A stretch of DNA of 6,537 nt from JBHHZM01 sp046758065 (GTDB taxonomy: Bacteria > Pseudomonadota > Alphaproteobacteria > JAAXGF01), in contig JBHHZM010000151.1 in the NCBI GenBank assembly GCA_046758065.1, positions 1-6,537 of the forward strand, in the 5' to 3' direction. Positions 1 through 6,001 of the stretch are shown piece by piece. The position numbers and the translations under genes were made by a program. The notes below the pieces were generated by a model. The model was not told the DNA's origin, did no database searches, and was given only the letters and a program-made list of their open reading frames with translations. Within the stretch, counting starts at the first letter, position 1; each line of letters begins with the position of its first letter.

Positions 1-158
1 AGAAGCACGCCGAGTAGGACCGACCTGCCCGCGTTCAACGTGTTGCACCAGATTGAGTTTGGCGGGAAATGCCGCCCCTCACCGGCGCTTGAACGGCGGC
101 GGGCGCTCCTGTACCAAGGCGGCGCGCGATGGTGCCGCCGGTGCGGGGCGCGGGGACG
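1..158. other. Leader region without a recognisable gene
   Basis: I see no convincing gene here. A frame entering from the left edge reads Lys-His-Ala-Glu and stops at the TAG at 15-17. It could be the tail of an upstream plus-strand gene, but five codons cannot show that. A short inverted repeat (GGCGG at 61-65, CCGCC at 72-76, 6-base loop) lies in the middle. TTGCAC at 43-48 resembles a -35 box, but no good -10 box follows at normal spacing. AAGGCGG at 116-122 is a possible ribosome binding site for an ATG at 129, which is the alternative start of the next gene. Confidence 0.4.
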
Positions 159-1130
159 ATGAAACTGCTGATCCGGGGATCGAAGGCCAGGGCGCGCGCG
201 GCGATGATCGCGCGCCATCTGACGACCGACTGGACGGTCGCGGCGTGGGGCGCGGACGAGCCGCCCGCGGCGCTCGCCGACGCCGACGCCCTGCTCGCCA
301 TGCACTACGACGCCGCCATGCCGCCGGCGCCCAAGCTGAGGCTGTTGCAGCTTCCGGGCGCCGGCTTCGACGCAATCGATTTCGCCGCGGTGCCGGCGTC
401 GGCCGCGATCTGCAACGTCTACGGCCACGAGACCGGGATCGCCGAGTACGTGTTCGCCGCGATGCTCGAATGGGTCACCGGGTTGTCGCGCATGGACGCC
501 CGGCTGCGCGCCGGCGACTGGCGCGACAGCCTGTTCCTCGACGGCCCGGTGCACGGCGAGCTCGCGGGGGCGACGCTCGGCCTGGTCGGTTACGGGCACA
601 TCGGCCGCGAAGTGGCGCGCCGGGCCCGGGCGTTCGGCCTGCGCGTGATCGCCGCGACCCGCTCGCCCGAGAAGCGCGACGACAACGTCGACGCCATCGG
701 CGGCATGGAGACGCTCGGCGCGATGCTGGGCGAAGCCGATTTCGTCGTCGTCGCCTGCCCGCTGGTCGATCAGACGCGCGGCCTGATCGGCGCCGCCGAG
801 CTGGCGGCGATGAAGCCGACCGCCGTGCTGATCAACGTCGCGCGCGGCGCCGTGGTCGACGAGGACGCGCTCTACGCCGCCTGCCGCGAGCGCGCGATCG
901 CCGGCGCGGTGATCGACGTCTGGTACCGCTACCCCGAGCGCCCGGGCGAGCCGGTGATGCCCTCGAAGCACCCGTTCCAGACCCTCGACAACGTCTACAT
1001 GACGCCGCACGCCTCGGGCTGGACCGAGGGCCTGATGGTGCGGCGCGCGCACACCATCGCCGCCAACCTCGACCGCTTGGCGCGCGGCGAGCCGCTCCGC
1101 AACCTGTTGCGCCCGGCGCGCGCCGATTAG
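159..1130 (+). CDS. D-isomer specific 2-hydroxyacid dehydrogenase (NAD(P)-binding)
   Basis: This 323-residue cytosolic oxidoreductase probably interconverts a 2-oxoacid and a D-2-hydroxyacid; the substrate cannot be read from sequence. The dinucleotide-binding loop is GYGHIG (144-149). After the second Rossmann strand comes AATRS (165-169), with no Asp at the place typical of NAD-specific members, so NADP use is possible. Catalytic Arg229 lies in NVARG and catalytic His284 in TPHASGWTEG. The third catalytic residue, usually Glu in a DVFxxEP-like motif, is not at its place: the sequence is DVWYRYPE (253-260), with Tyr258 aligned to Glu and Glu260 just after. I chose the ATG at 159 because MKLLIRG begins the first beta strand. 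An in-frame ATG at 129 has a better ribosome binding site (AAGGCGG, 6-base spacer) and would add ten residues of low-complexity look. The stop overlaps that of the convergent PEP mutase-family gene. Formate, phosphoglycerate and phosphonate dehydrogenases are relatives, but none is specifically supported. Confidence 0.9.
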   Translation: MKLLIRGSKARARAAMIARHLTTDWTVAAWGADEPPAALADADALLAMHYDAAMPPAPKLRLLQLPGAGFDAIDFAAVPASAAICNVYGHETGIAEYVFAAMLEWVTGLSRMDARLRAGDWRDSLFLDGPVHGELAGATLGLVGYGHIGREVARRARAFGLRVIAATRSPEKRDDNVDAIGGMETLGAMLGEADFVVVACPLVDQTRGLIGAAELAAMKPTAVLINVARGAVVDEDALYAACRERAIAGAVIDVWYRYPERPGEPVMPSKHPFQTLDNVYMTPHASGWTEGLMVRRAHTIAANLDRLARGEPLRNLLRPARAD

Positions 1131-2071
1131 CCCGGGGAGCCGCCGCCCGGCGTTTCCTCGTCGCCGGTGCCGACGAGGTCGAAAATTTCGGCGGTCGGCG
1201 CGCAGATCTCGTCGGCCTCGCGGGCGCGGTCGTGGGCGAGCACGCTTTCGCACACCGCGCGCATCGCCCGGCAGGCGGCGCGGATCTGGTGGTTGCCGTA
1301 GATCACGAGCGCGACGCCGCGCGCCGCGAGTTCGGCCTCGGTGACCTGGGCGTAGGCCGTCGGGATGCAGGCGATCGGCTTGGTCGCGTTCGTTTCGGCG
1401 CACAGCGCGCGGTAGCCGTCGAGGAAGGCGAAGACCTCCGCGCCGGTCGCGTCCTTCGAGTGGATGACGATCCCGTCGGCCGCCGAGGCGAGGTAGACCC
1501 GGGCGCGGGCGAGCGCGTCGTCGAGGCCGGCGCCGGCGATCAGGCTCTCGATGCGGGCGAAGATCAGGAAGTCGTCCGACAGCAGCGCCCGTTTGGCGCG
1601 CGCGATCTTGGCGGCGAAGACATCCGGGTCTTCGAGGCCGTGGCGCACGCCGTCGGCGAGGCTGCTGCGCTTGGGAAAGACCTTGTCCTCGACGACCGCG
1701 GCCGAGACGCCGAGCGCTTCGAGCCGGGCGCAGAGATGGGCGAAGGCGAGCGCGTCGCCGCCGGTGTCGGCGTCGGCGATCAGCGGCTTGGCGGTCGCCG
1801 CGACGATCTCCCCGACGGTTTCGAGCCGGCGTTCGAGACGGGCGAGCTCGGCGTCGGGCAGCGCGCGCGTCGTCGCCATGGCGAAGCCCGACAGCCAGAG
1901 CGCGTCGAACGCGCGTTGCGCACCGTCGGGCCCGGTGGCCGAAGCGGTTTCCGCGATCAGCGCCGACAGCGGATCGTGCGCCTCCATCGCCCGCAGGCAG
2001 CGGCCGTCCGCGAGCCGCGCCCTGAGCGCGCCGCGCCGGGTCTCGGGCAGGGTGCGATGGGCGAGCGTCAC
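1127..2071 (-). CDS. PEP mutase/isocitrate lyase superfamily enzyme, phosphonopyruvate hydrolase-like
   Basis: This 314-residue alpha/beta-barrel enzyme belongs to the PEP mutase branch of the superfamily. Visible active-site parts are WLSGF (59-63), Asp73 in ALPDAE (gating Asp), the Mg2+-binding DADTG (100-104), EDKVFPK (128-134), Arg173 in FARIES and His204 in IHSK. The lyase motif KKCGH is absent: the sequence reads KRSSL, without the catalytic Cys, so methylisocitrate or isocitrate lyase is unlikely. PEP mutases of phosphonate biosynthesis carry EDK-x5-NS; here it is EDK-x5-SS, with Ser136 for Asn. As I recall it, Variovorax phosphonopyruvate hydrolase (PalA) has Thr there, and the PTAY (237-240) and IYGNHxIRAA (257-266) stretches also resemble PalA more than PEP mutase. 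The likely reaction is phosphonopyruvate to pyruvate plus phosphate, in phosphonoalanine breakdown. No phosphonoalanine aminotransferase or transporter is in view. The start is GTG at 2071, the only usual start codon before Met29. Confidence 0.85.
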   Translation of the reverse strand: MTLAHRTLPETRRGALRARLADGRCLRAMEAHDPLSALIAETASATGPDGAQRAFDALWLSGFAMATTRALPDAELARLERRLETVGEIVAATAKPLIADADTGGDALAFAHLCARLEALGVSAAVVEDKVFPKRSSLADGVRHGLEDPDVFAAKIARAKRALLSDDFLIFARIESLIAGAGLDDALARARVYLASAADGIVIHSKDATGAEVFAFLDGYRALCAETNATKPIACIPTAYAQVTEAELAARGVALVIYGNHQIRAACRAMRAVCESVLAHDRAREADEICAPTAEIFDLVGTGDEETPGGGSPG

Positions 2072-2074
2072 GGC

Positions 2075-2081
2075 ACCTCCT
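2075..2081 (-). promoter_or_regulatory. Ribosome binding site for the PEP mutase-family gene
   Basis: On the minus strand AGGAGGT ends three bases before the GTG at 2071. The match to the anti-Shine-Dalgarno sequence is full but the spacer is unusually short. It still supports the GTG start, because the next in-frame ATG is 28 codons further in and would remove conserved sequence. Confidence 0.6.
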
Positions 2082-2165
2082 CGATTGCCGGCCCGGGGCG
2101 CTTGACCGCAGCCCCGGCGGCGGTTACCACGATGGCGTCTTGTAACGCCTTCGGGCGAGCGGGGG

Positions 2166-2173
2166 AAGGAGGG
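2166..2173 (+). promoter_or_regulatory. Ribosome binding site for the TrpD2-like gene
   Basis: AAGGAGGG contains a full AGGAGG (2167-2172) and lies eight bases before the GTG at 2181. This near-ideal spacing fixes the GTG as the start, even though the codon is not ATG. Confidence 0.8.
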
Positions 2174-2180
2174 CAGCGAC

Positions 2181-3206
2181 GTGTCGGACGCCGAAACCGC
2201 AGCGCCTCCGGTTCGGCCGCATCCCTTCGCCGGCTATGTGCGCACCATCGCCCGGGGCGCGCAGCTCTCGCGGCCGCTCGACGAGGACGAGGCGCAGGCC
2301 GCGATGGCGATGATCCTCGCCGGCGAGGTCGAGCCGGTGCAGATCGGCGCGCTGCTCGGGCTGCTGCGCTACCGCAAGGAAACCCCCGCCGAGCTTGCCG
2401 GTTTCGTGCGTGCCGCGCGCGACCGCATCGCGGCGCCGCAAGACGCCGCCGTCGATCTCGACTGGCCGTCCTACGCCGACCGCCACCGTCAGAACCCCTA
2501 TTTCGCGCTCGCCGCGTTGCTGCTCGCCGACGCCGGGGTGCGCGTCGCCATGCACGGTATCGCCGGGGCGGGACCGGCGACCACGCCCAAGGCGCTCGCC
2601 GCGCTCGGCATCGGCGCTTGCGCCTCGCTCGACGAGGCGGCGTCGCGTCTCGACGGTCGGGGCTTCGCCTATCTGCCGCTCAGCGCCTTCTGTCCCGACC
2701 TCGACCGGCTGTTCGGGCTGCGCCCGCTGCTCGGCGTACGCACGGCGGTCAACACCTTCGCCCGCGACCTCAACCCGCTCGGCGCGCGCTGCCAGATCCA
2801 GGGCGTCTTTCATCCCGCCTATCTGCCGACCCATTGCGAGACCGCGCGACGGCTCGGCCTCGCCAACGCGGCGATCTTCAAGGGCGGTGGCGGCGAGGCT
2901 CAGCGCAATCCGGAGAAACCCTGCCGGATCGCAACCCTGCGCGAGGGCGCGCCGGGCGAGGAAAAATGGCCGGCGATGCTGCCCAAGGGCGAACGCCACC
3001 CGTGGCGCGACGAACCGCTCGACCCGGCGCGCGTGGCCGCGTTGTGGCGCGGCGAATGGCAGGCGCCGGGGCCGGTCGCCGCGGTCGTCGGCAGCGCGGC
3101 GATCGCGCTCAGGGTCCTGGGGCGGGCGGCGACGATCGAGGCGGCGGAGGCGATGGCGCGCGATCTCTGGGCGGAGCGCGACCGCGCGCGCTACGGGGCG
3201 GCCTGA
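2181..3206 (+). CDS. TrpD2/YbiB-like protein (anthranilate phosphoribosyltransferase-like glycosyl transferase family)
   Basis: This 341-residue protein has the fold of nucleoside phosphorylase/anthranilate phosphoribosyltransferase. A helical N-terminal domain (about 15-85) contains LDEDEAQAAMAMILAGEVEPVQIGA-type sequence and RYRKETPAELAGF (63-75), followed by a phosphoribosyltransferase-like domain. The PRPP-binding GTGGD of true TrpD is replaced by DLDWPSYADRHRQNP (92-106). The TrpD KHG region appears as VAMHG (122-126) and is followed by AGPATTPKALAALGI. A Gly-rich FKGGGGEAQRNPEKP (233-247) lies near the acidic metal site of TrpD. These are hallmarks of the TrpD2 family. The E. coli member YbiB is reported to bind nucleic acids and to lack tryptophan-pathway activity, so a role in tryptophan synthesis is unlikely. 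Cellular function is unknown. It is transcribed divergently from the PEP mutase-family gene and no trp gene is nearby. Confidence 0.9.
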   Translation: MSDAETAAPPVRPHPFAGYVRTIARGAQLSRPLDEDEAQAAMAMILAGEVEPVQIGALLGLLRYRKETPAELAGFVRAARDRIAAPQDAAVDLDWPSYADRHRQNPYFALAALLLADAGVRVAMHGIAGAGPATTPKALAALGIGACASLDEAASRLDGRGFAYLPLSAFCPDLDRLFGLRPLLGVRTAVNTFARDLNPLGARCQIQGVFHPAYLPTHCETARRLGLANAAIFKGGGGEAQRNPEKPCRIATLREGAPGEEKWPAMLPKGERHPWRDEPLDPARVAALWRGEWQAPGPVAAVVGSAAIALRVLGRAATIEAAEAMARDLWAERDRARYGAA

Positions 3207-3263
3207 GGCGGTTCAGGCGACGGCGCGCGCCGGCGCCGCGGCGACCTTGGTGAGGAATCCGCT

Positions 3264-3941
3264 CTAGAAAGCCAGCGGATCGACGCCGATCAGGTAGGGG
3301 TGGCCGAACAGCAGGGCGAAATAGACGGCGAGCGTCAGCGCCAGCCGGCGCCAGCCGATCTCGCGCCATACCAGGCGCTGGCGGCCGGCGAGGATGGCGG
3401 AAAACGGCACCAGGCGGGTGTCTGCGAAATCGGCGTCGCCGTCGGCGCGCGCGCTGGCGCGGCGCAGCCGTTGGTTCTTGATCAGCGCGAGCACGGATAT
3501 CAGCGCCATGGTGGCGAACAGCACGGTGCGACGCGCGTCGCCCATGTTCAGGAGATGCAGCACCGCCCACAGCAGCAGGCCGACGCTTCCCGGGAAGCGA
3601 CAGATCCGGTAAACCCCGTAAGCAGGGCGCGGCGCCTCGGGCGCACCATAGGGCGTGGTGATCCGGCCGGTGACCAGGAAGACCGCAACCGGCATCAGGG
3701 CGATGACGGCGAGACGCGCTCCGGGCAGCGGTTGATAGAGCTGGAACCCCGACCCGACGGCGGCGTAGGTCCAGACGAAGGCGCCGAGCGCGGCGAAAGA
3801 GAGCGCCGAGTAGGCGGCGTAGAACCCGGGCCTGCCGAGGCCGCGGATCAGCGCCGGGCGCACATTGGGCGCCGAAAGCACCGCGTGGCTCGCGACGAGC
3901 GCCGCGGCGGCGGCGAGATAGGCGGCGAAACCGAAATCCAC
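3264..3941 (-). CDS. NnrU family integral membrane protein
   Basis: This 225-residue inner-membrane protein has about six hydrophobic segments (roughly 4-22, 40-62, 77-92, 118-131, 138-154 and 198-213). The family signature is GVYRICRFP (109-117) followed by LLLWAVLHLLNMGD (122-135). NnrU was named for a gene linked to nitrite and nitric oxide metabolism in Rhodobacter, and the family also includes the plant and cyanobacterial heme-dependent zeta-carotene isomerase Z-ISO. His19 (in ASHAVLSAP) and His129 (in LHLL) are at places I believe correspond to Z-ISO heme ligands. The usual RHP of the signature is RFP here (Phe116). No denitrification or carotenoid gene is nearby, so the role is unassigned. 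The start is GTG at 3941; no strong ribosome binding site is visible, which fits possible coupling to the small frame ending five bases upstream. Confidence 0.9.
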   Translation of the reverse strand: MDFGFAAYLAAAAALVASHAVLSAPNVRPALIRGLGRPGFYAAYSALSFAALGAFVWTYAAVGSGFQLYQPLPGARLAVIALMPVAVFLVTGRITTPYGAPEAPRPAYGVYRICRFPGSVGLLLWAVLHLLNMGDARRTVLFATMALISVLALIKNQRLRRASARADGDADFADTRLVPFSAILAGRQRLVWREIGWRRLALTLAVYFALLFGHPYLIGVDPLAF

Positions 3942-4147
3942 GGCGTTCAGGCGTCCCCGTCGTCCTCACAGTAGCGCTGCAGCGCCGCCGGCTCGGGCAC
4001 CACGACGCCGTCGCCCGCTTGCCGAATCCGCTTTGCTTGCGACTGTTCCGCAGCGTAGTAAATGGCGCAAGCCTTTTCGGCCGAGGTCAATGACGCGGAT
4101 TGCAGGCCGCCTGGCCGGAAGCCGTCCGCGCCACGAACGGAAGAGGG
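3942..4147. promoter_or_regulatory. Divergent promoter region between nnrU-like gene and ctaA
   Basis: These 206 bp separate two genes transcribed away from each other. The middle (about 4015-4095) is clearly less GC-rich than the flanks. On the plus strand TTGCTT (4033-4038) and TAGTAA (4056-4061), 17 bases apart, form a weak candidate promoter for ctaA. The region overlaps the possible 47-codon frame on the minus strand, so it may be part coding and part regulatory. Confidence 0.3.
3947..4090 (-). CDS. Possible small protein upstream of NnrU (47 residues)
   Basis: A TTG-initiated frame reads MTSAEKACAI at its start and ends QRYCEDDGDA, with its TGA five bases before the NnrU start. The protein would be soluble and mixed in charge, with a helix-prone middle (AAEQSQAKRIRQAG, 13-26) and two Cys (8 and 41). 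Its residue composition looks more protein-like than the Arg/Pro/Ala-rich noncoding frames elsewhere in this GC-rich DNA. Against it are the TTG start, no ribosome binding site close upstream, and a location in the divergent promoter region of ctaA. The frame stays open upstream into the ctaA antisense strand, so the start is uncertain. I do not recognise the family. If real, it may be translated together with NnrU. Confidence 0.3.
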   Translation of the reverse strand: MTSAEKACAIYYAAEQSQAKRIRQAGDGVVVPEPAALQRYCEDDGDA

Positions 4148-5209
4148 ATGAACGCCGCCGCCGCATCCGCCTCGTCGCAACGAACACGGGCCGCGCGCCG
4201 CGCGATCGCCCTCTGGCTGCTGGCGTGCTGCGCCATGATCTTCGTCATGGTCGTGATCGGCGGGCTGACAAGGCTCACCCATTCGGGGCTGTCGATGGTC
4301 GAATGGAAGCCGGTGACCGGGTTTCTGCCGCCCATGACGGAAGCCGCGTGGGAGAGGGCGTTCGCAAACTACCGGCAGTTTCCCGAATACCGCGAGCTCA
4401 ACTACGGCATGACGCTCGCCGAGTTCAAGTCGATCTTCTGGTTCGAGTTCGTCCACCGGGTCTGGGGCCGGGCGATCGGCGTGGTCTTTCTTCTGCCCTT
4501 TCTGTGGTTCCTCCTGCGCGGCCGGATCGACCGCTGGCTCGCGCCGCGCCTGGTCGTCATGTTCGCGCTCGGGGCGTTGCAGGGCGGGCTGGGCTGGTAC
4601 ATGGTGAGGAGCGGCCTGATCGACCGGCCCGACGTCAGCCACTACCGCCTCACCGCCCATCTCGGCGCCGCCTTCCTGATCTACGGCTATATGTTCTGGA
4701 TCGCGCTCGGGCTGCTGTCGCCGCCGCGCGCCGGCGCCGGCGCGGGGCTCGCGCGCTGGGCGATCGGCCTCGCCGCGCTGGTCGTCGTGACCGCGCTTTC
4801 GGGCGGGCTGGTGGCGGGCCTCGACGCCGGCTTCTCGTACAACACCTTCCCGCTGATGGACGGCCGTCTGATCCCCGAAGGGATGCTCGATATGAAGCCG
4901 GCGGTCGTCAACCTGTTCGACAACCGCATCACCGTGCAGTTCGACCATCGGGTGCTGGCGATCGGCGTGGCGCTGTTCGCGCCGGCGCTGTGGTTCGCGG
5001 CCCGTCGCGCGCCGCTGCCGCCGCGCGCCCGCGTCGCCTGTCACGCGCTGCTCGCGGTCGTCGCGCTGCAGGTCGGGCTCGGCGTCTCCACGCTGCTCAG
5101 CGTCGTCTGGTTGCCGCTCGCCGCCGCCCACCAGGCCGGCGCCATGGTGCTGTTCACCGTCGCGCTCTGGCTGGTGCATGAGTTGCGCCCCGCCCGGGCG
5201 CCCGCCTGA
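4148..5209 (+). CDS. ctaA: Heme A synthase (COX15/CtaA family)
   Basis: This 353-residue inner-membrane enzyme oxidises the C8 methyl group of heme O to a formyl group, giving heme A for aa3-type cytochrome c oxidase. It has eight predicted membrane spans. The first ends in the family signature GGLTRLTHSGLSMVEWKP (38-55). The two four-helix halves carry the heme-ligand His pairs: His103 (EFVHRVWGR) and His171 (LTAHLGAAF), then His267 (QFDHRVLA) and His328 (AAAHQAGA). The long first external loop (56-96) lacks the Cys pair of Bacillus-type CtaA, and the length fits the alphaproteobacterial/mitochondrial type. FSYNTFPLMDGRLIP (229-243) is also typical. The start is ATG at 4148, preceded by GGAAGAGGG; an in-frame ATG at 4100 would add sixteen poorly conserved-looking residues. 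Cytochrome oxidase subunit genes are not in view, so the gene stands alone here. Confidence 0.97.
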   Translation: MNAAAASASSQRTRAARRAIALWLLACCAMIFVMVVIGGLTRLTHSGLSMVEWKPVTGFLPPMTEAAWERAFANYRQFPEYRELNYGMTLAEFKSIFWFEFVHRVWGRAIGVVFLLPFLWFLLRGRIDRWLAPRLVVMFALGALQGGLGWYMVRSGLIDRPDVSHYRLTAHLGAAFLIYGYMFWIALGLLSPPRAGAGAGLARWAIGLAALVVVTALSGGLVAGLDAGFSYNTFPLMDGRLIPEGMLDMKPAVVNLFDNRITVQFDHRVLAIGVALFAPALWFAARRAPLPPRARVACHALLAVVALQVGLGVSTLLSVVWLPLAAAHQAGAMVLFTVALWLVHELRPARAPA

Positions 5210-5264
5210 GGACGGCAGAAAAATATACCGTGCGCGAGGAAGGCGACGCCGGCTATCCGGTGGC

Positions 5265-5942
5265 CTATCGGCCGTCGGGCGCCGCAATGCAGACCGGCGC
5301 GTCGTTGCGCGCGTCGTTGACCATGCGGCCGACGGGGTGGGCGGCGAGCGCGTCGTCGGGTAAGGGCCGCAGCAGGGCGGCCAGTGCGTCGAGCGATGCG
5401 GGCGCCGGGTCGAGCCAGTCGCCGTAGGTTCCGGGCGGCAGGATCGCCGGCATGCGGTGATGGATCGGTCCGAGCCGCGCGTTGGCCGCGACGGTGATCA
5501 GGGCGCAGCTTTCGACCGCCTCGCCGCCGGGCGCGCGCCAGCGCTCCCACAAGCCCGCGAAGGCGAACGGCGCGTCGTCCGCGAGGCGGATATACCACGG
5601 CTGTTTCGTCCTGCCGCCGGTCTTCTGCCACTCGTAGAAACCGTCGGCGGCGACGAGGCAGCGGCGCTCGCCGAAGGCGGCGCGGAACGCGGGCTTGTCG
5701 CGCACCGTCTCGGCGCGGGCGTTGATCATGCGGCTGCCGATCGCCGCATCCCTGGCCCAGCACGGGATGAGACCCCAGCGCAGCCACGCGAATTCCCGCC
5801 CGCCGGCTGTCGTCCGGCGCACCACGGCGATGTCCTCGCCCGGCGCGATGTTGTAGCGCGGCGCAAGGTCGGGCGGCGCTTCGGCGCCGAAGGCCCCGGC
5901 GAGACGATGGCCGGGCGTGCGCAGGGTGAAACGGCCGCACAT
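5265..5942 (-). CDS. SRAP domain protein (YedK/HMCES family abasic-site processing protein)
   Basis: This 225-residue protein is a single SRAP domain of normal length. Members form a covalent thiazolidine link between the N-terminal Cys and abasic sites in single-stranded DNA, shielding the lesion from strand breakage. All key elements are visible: Cys2 in MCGRF (exposed after Met removal), RYNIAP (29-34), LRWGLIPCWA (54-63), Asn74 in MINARAET (72-79), Glu104 in DGFYEW (100-105) and His161 in IHHRMP (160-165). The ATG at 5942 is certain, because Cys must be residue 2. A GAGG on the minus strand lies 11 bases upstream, a long spacing. The gene is convergent with ctaA, 55 bp away. It follows the iron-binding protein gene on the same strand after 163 bp, so it probably has its own promoter. 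No GTTC-N7-GTTC LexA box of the alphaproteobacterial type is seen upstream. Confidence 0.96.
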   Translation of the reverse strand: MCGRFTLRTPGHRLAGAFGAEAPPDLAPRYNIAPGEDIAVVRRTTAGGREFAWLRWGLIPCWARDAAIGSRMINARAETVRDKPAFRAAFGERRCLVAADGFYEWQKTGGRTKQPWYIRLADDAPFAFAGLWERWRAPGGEAVESCALITVAANARLGPIHHRMPAILPPGTYGDWLDPAPASLDALAALLRPLPDDALAAHPVGRMVNDARNDAPVCIAAPDGR

Positions 5943-6001
5943 TGCTTAGGAAGCCTCGTCAGGCTCGGGATGAGGAACTCAGGATAAAGGATGGCGCGAT
6001 T

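Larger units (their letters stand above)
2072..2180. promoter_or_regulatory. Divergent promoter region with a candidate operator
   Basis: This 109-bp gap must hold the promoters of both flanking genes, which are transcribed away from each other. TTGACC at 2102-2107 on the plus strand resembles a -35 box, but the -10 position (around 2125-2130, TTACCA) is weak. Two overlapping inverted repeats are visible: GTTAC (2123-2127) with GTAAC (2142-2146), extended outward by GGC/GCC with one bulged base, and GGCGT (2134-2138) with ACGCC (2145-2149). These could be a repressor or activator site. No known regulator is recognised. Confidence 0.35.

Noticed and set aside
3..17. Possible C-terminal tail (Lys-His-Ala-Glu-stop) of a gene upstream of the window
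   Set aside because: Four residues and a stop are too little to support a gene call.
43..71. Sigma-70 or sigma-54 promoter before the dehydrogenase
   Set aside because: TTGCAC has no acceptable -10 partner, and the GG/GC elements at 61-72 have the wrong spacing for sigma-54.
1127..2071. Methylisocitrate or isocitrate lyase
   Set aside because: The KKCGH motif with the catalytic Cys is absent; KRSSL stands there, and EDKxFPK fits the PEP mutase/phosphonopyruvate hydrolase branch.
2124..2999. Minus-strand open frame opposite the TrpD2-like gene
   Set aside because: Low-complexity translation without motifs, lying wholly opposite a well-supported gene or its promoter.
53..3253. A plus-strand open frame of more than 1000 codons across three gene regions
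   Set aside because: Its translation is Arg/Ala/Gly-rich with no recognisable domain, and it overlaps three well-supported genes in other frames or on the other strand. Very GC-rich DNA has few stop codons, which explains it.
3109..3969. Minus-strand open frame overlapping the NnrU gene in another frame
   Set aside because: Arg/Pro-rich translation. The NnrU frame has clear membrane segments and the family signature.
5210..5264. Intrinsic terminator between ctaA and the SRAP gene
   Set aside because: There is an A/T-rich patch (5216-5227) giving a T-run on the minus strand, but no stem-loop lies directly before it in that direction.
3947..5287. A long minus-strand open frame opposite ctaA
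   Set aside because: The part opposite ctaA is Asp/Arg/Gln/Pro-rich, as expected for the antisense of a GC-rich gene. Only its last 47 codons, outside ctaA, were kept as a doubtful small gene.
5230..5427. Short plus-strand frame beginning just after ctaA
   Set aside because: It runs antisense into the SRAP gene, whose C-terminus looks natural, and has no motif of its own.
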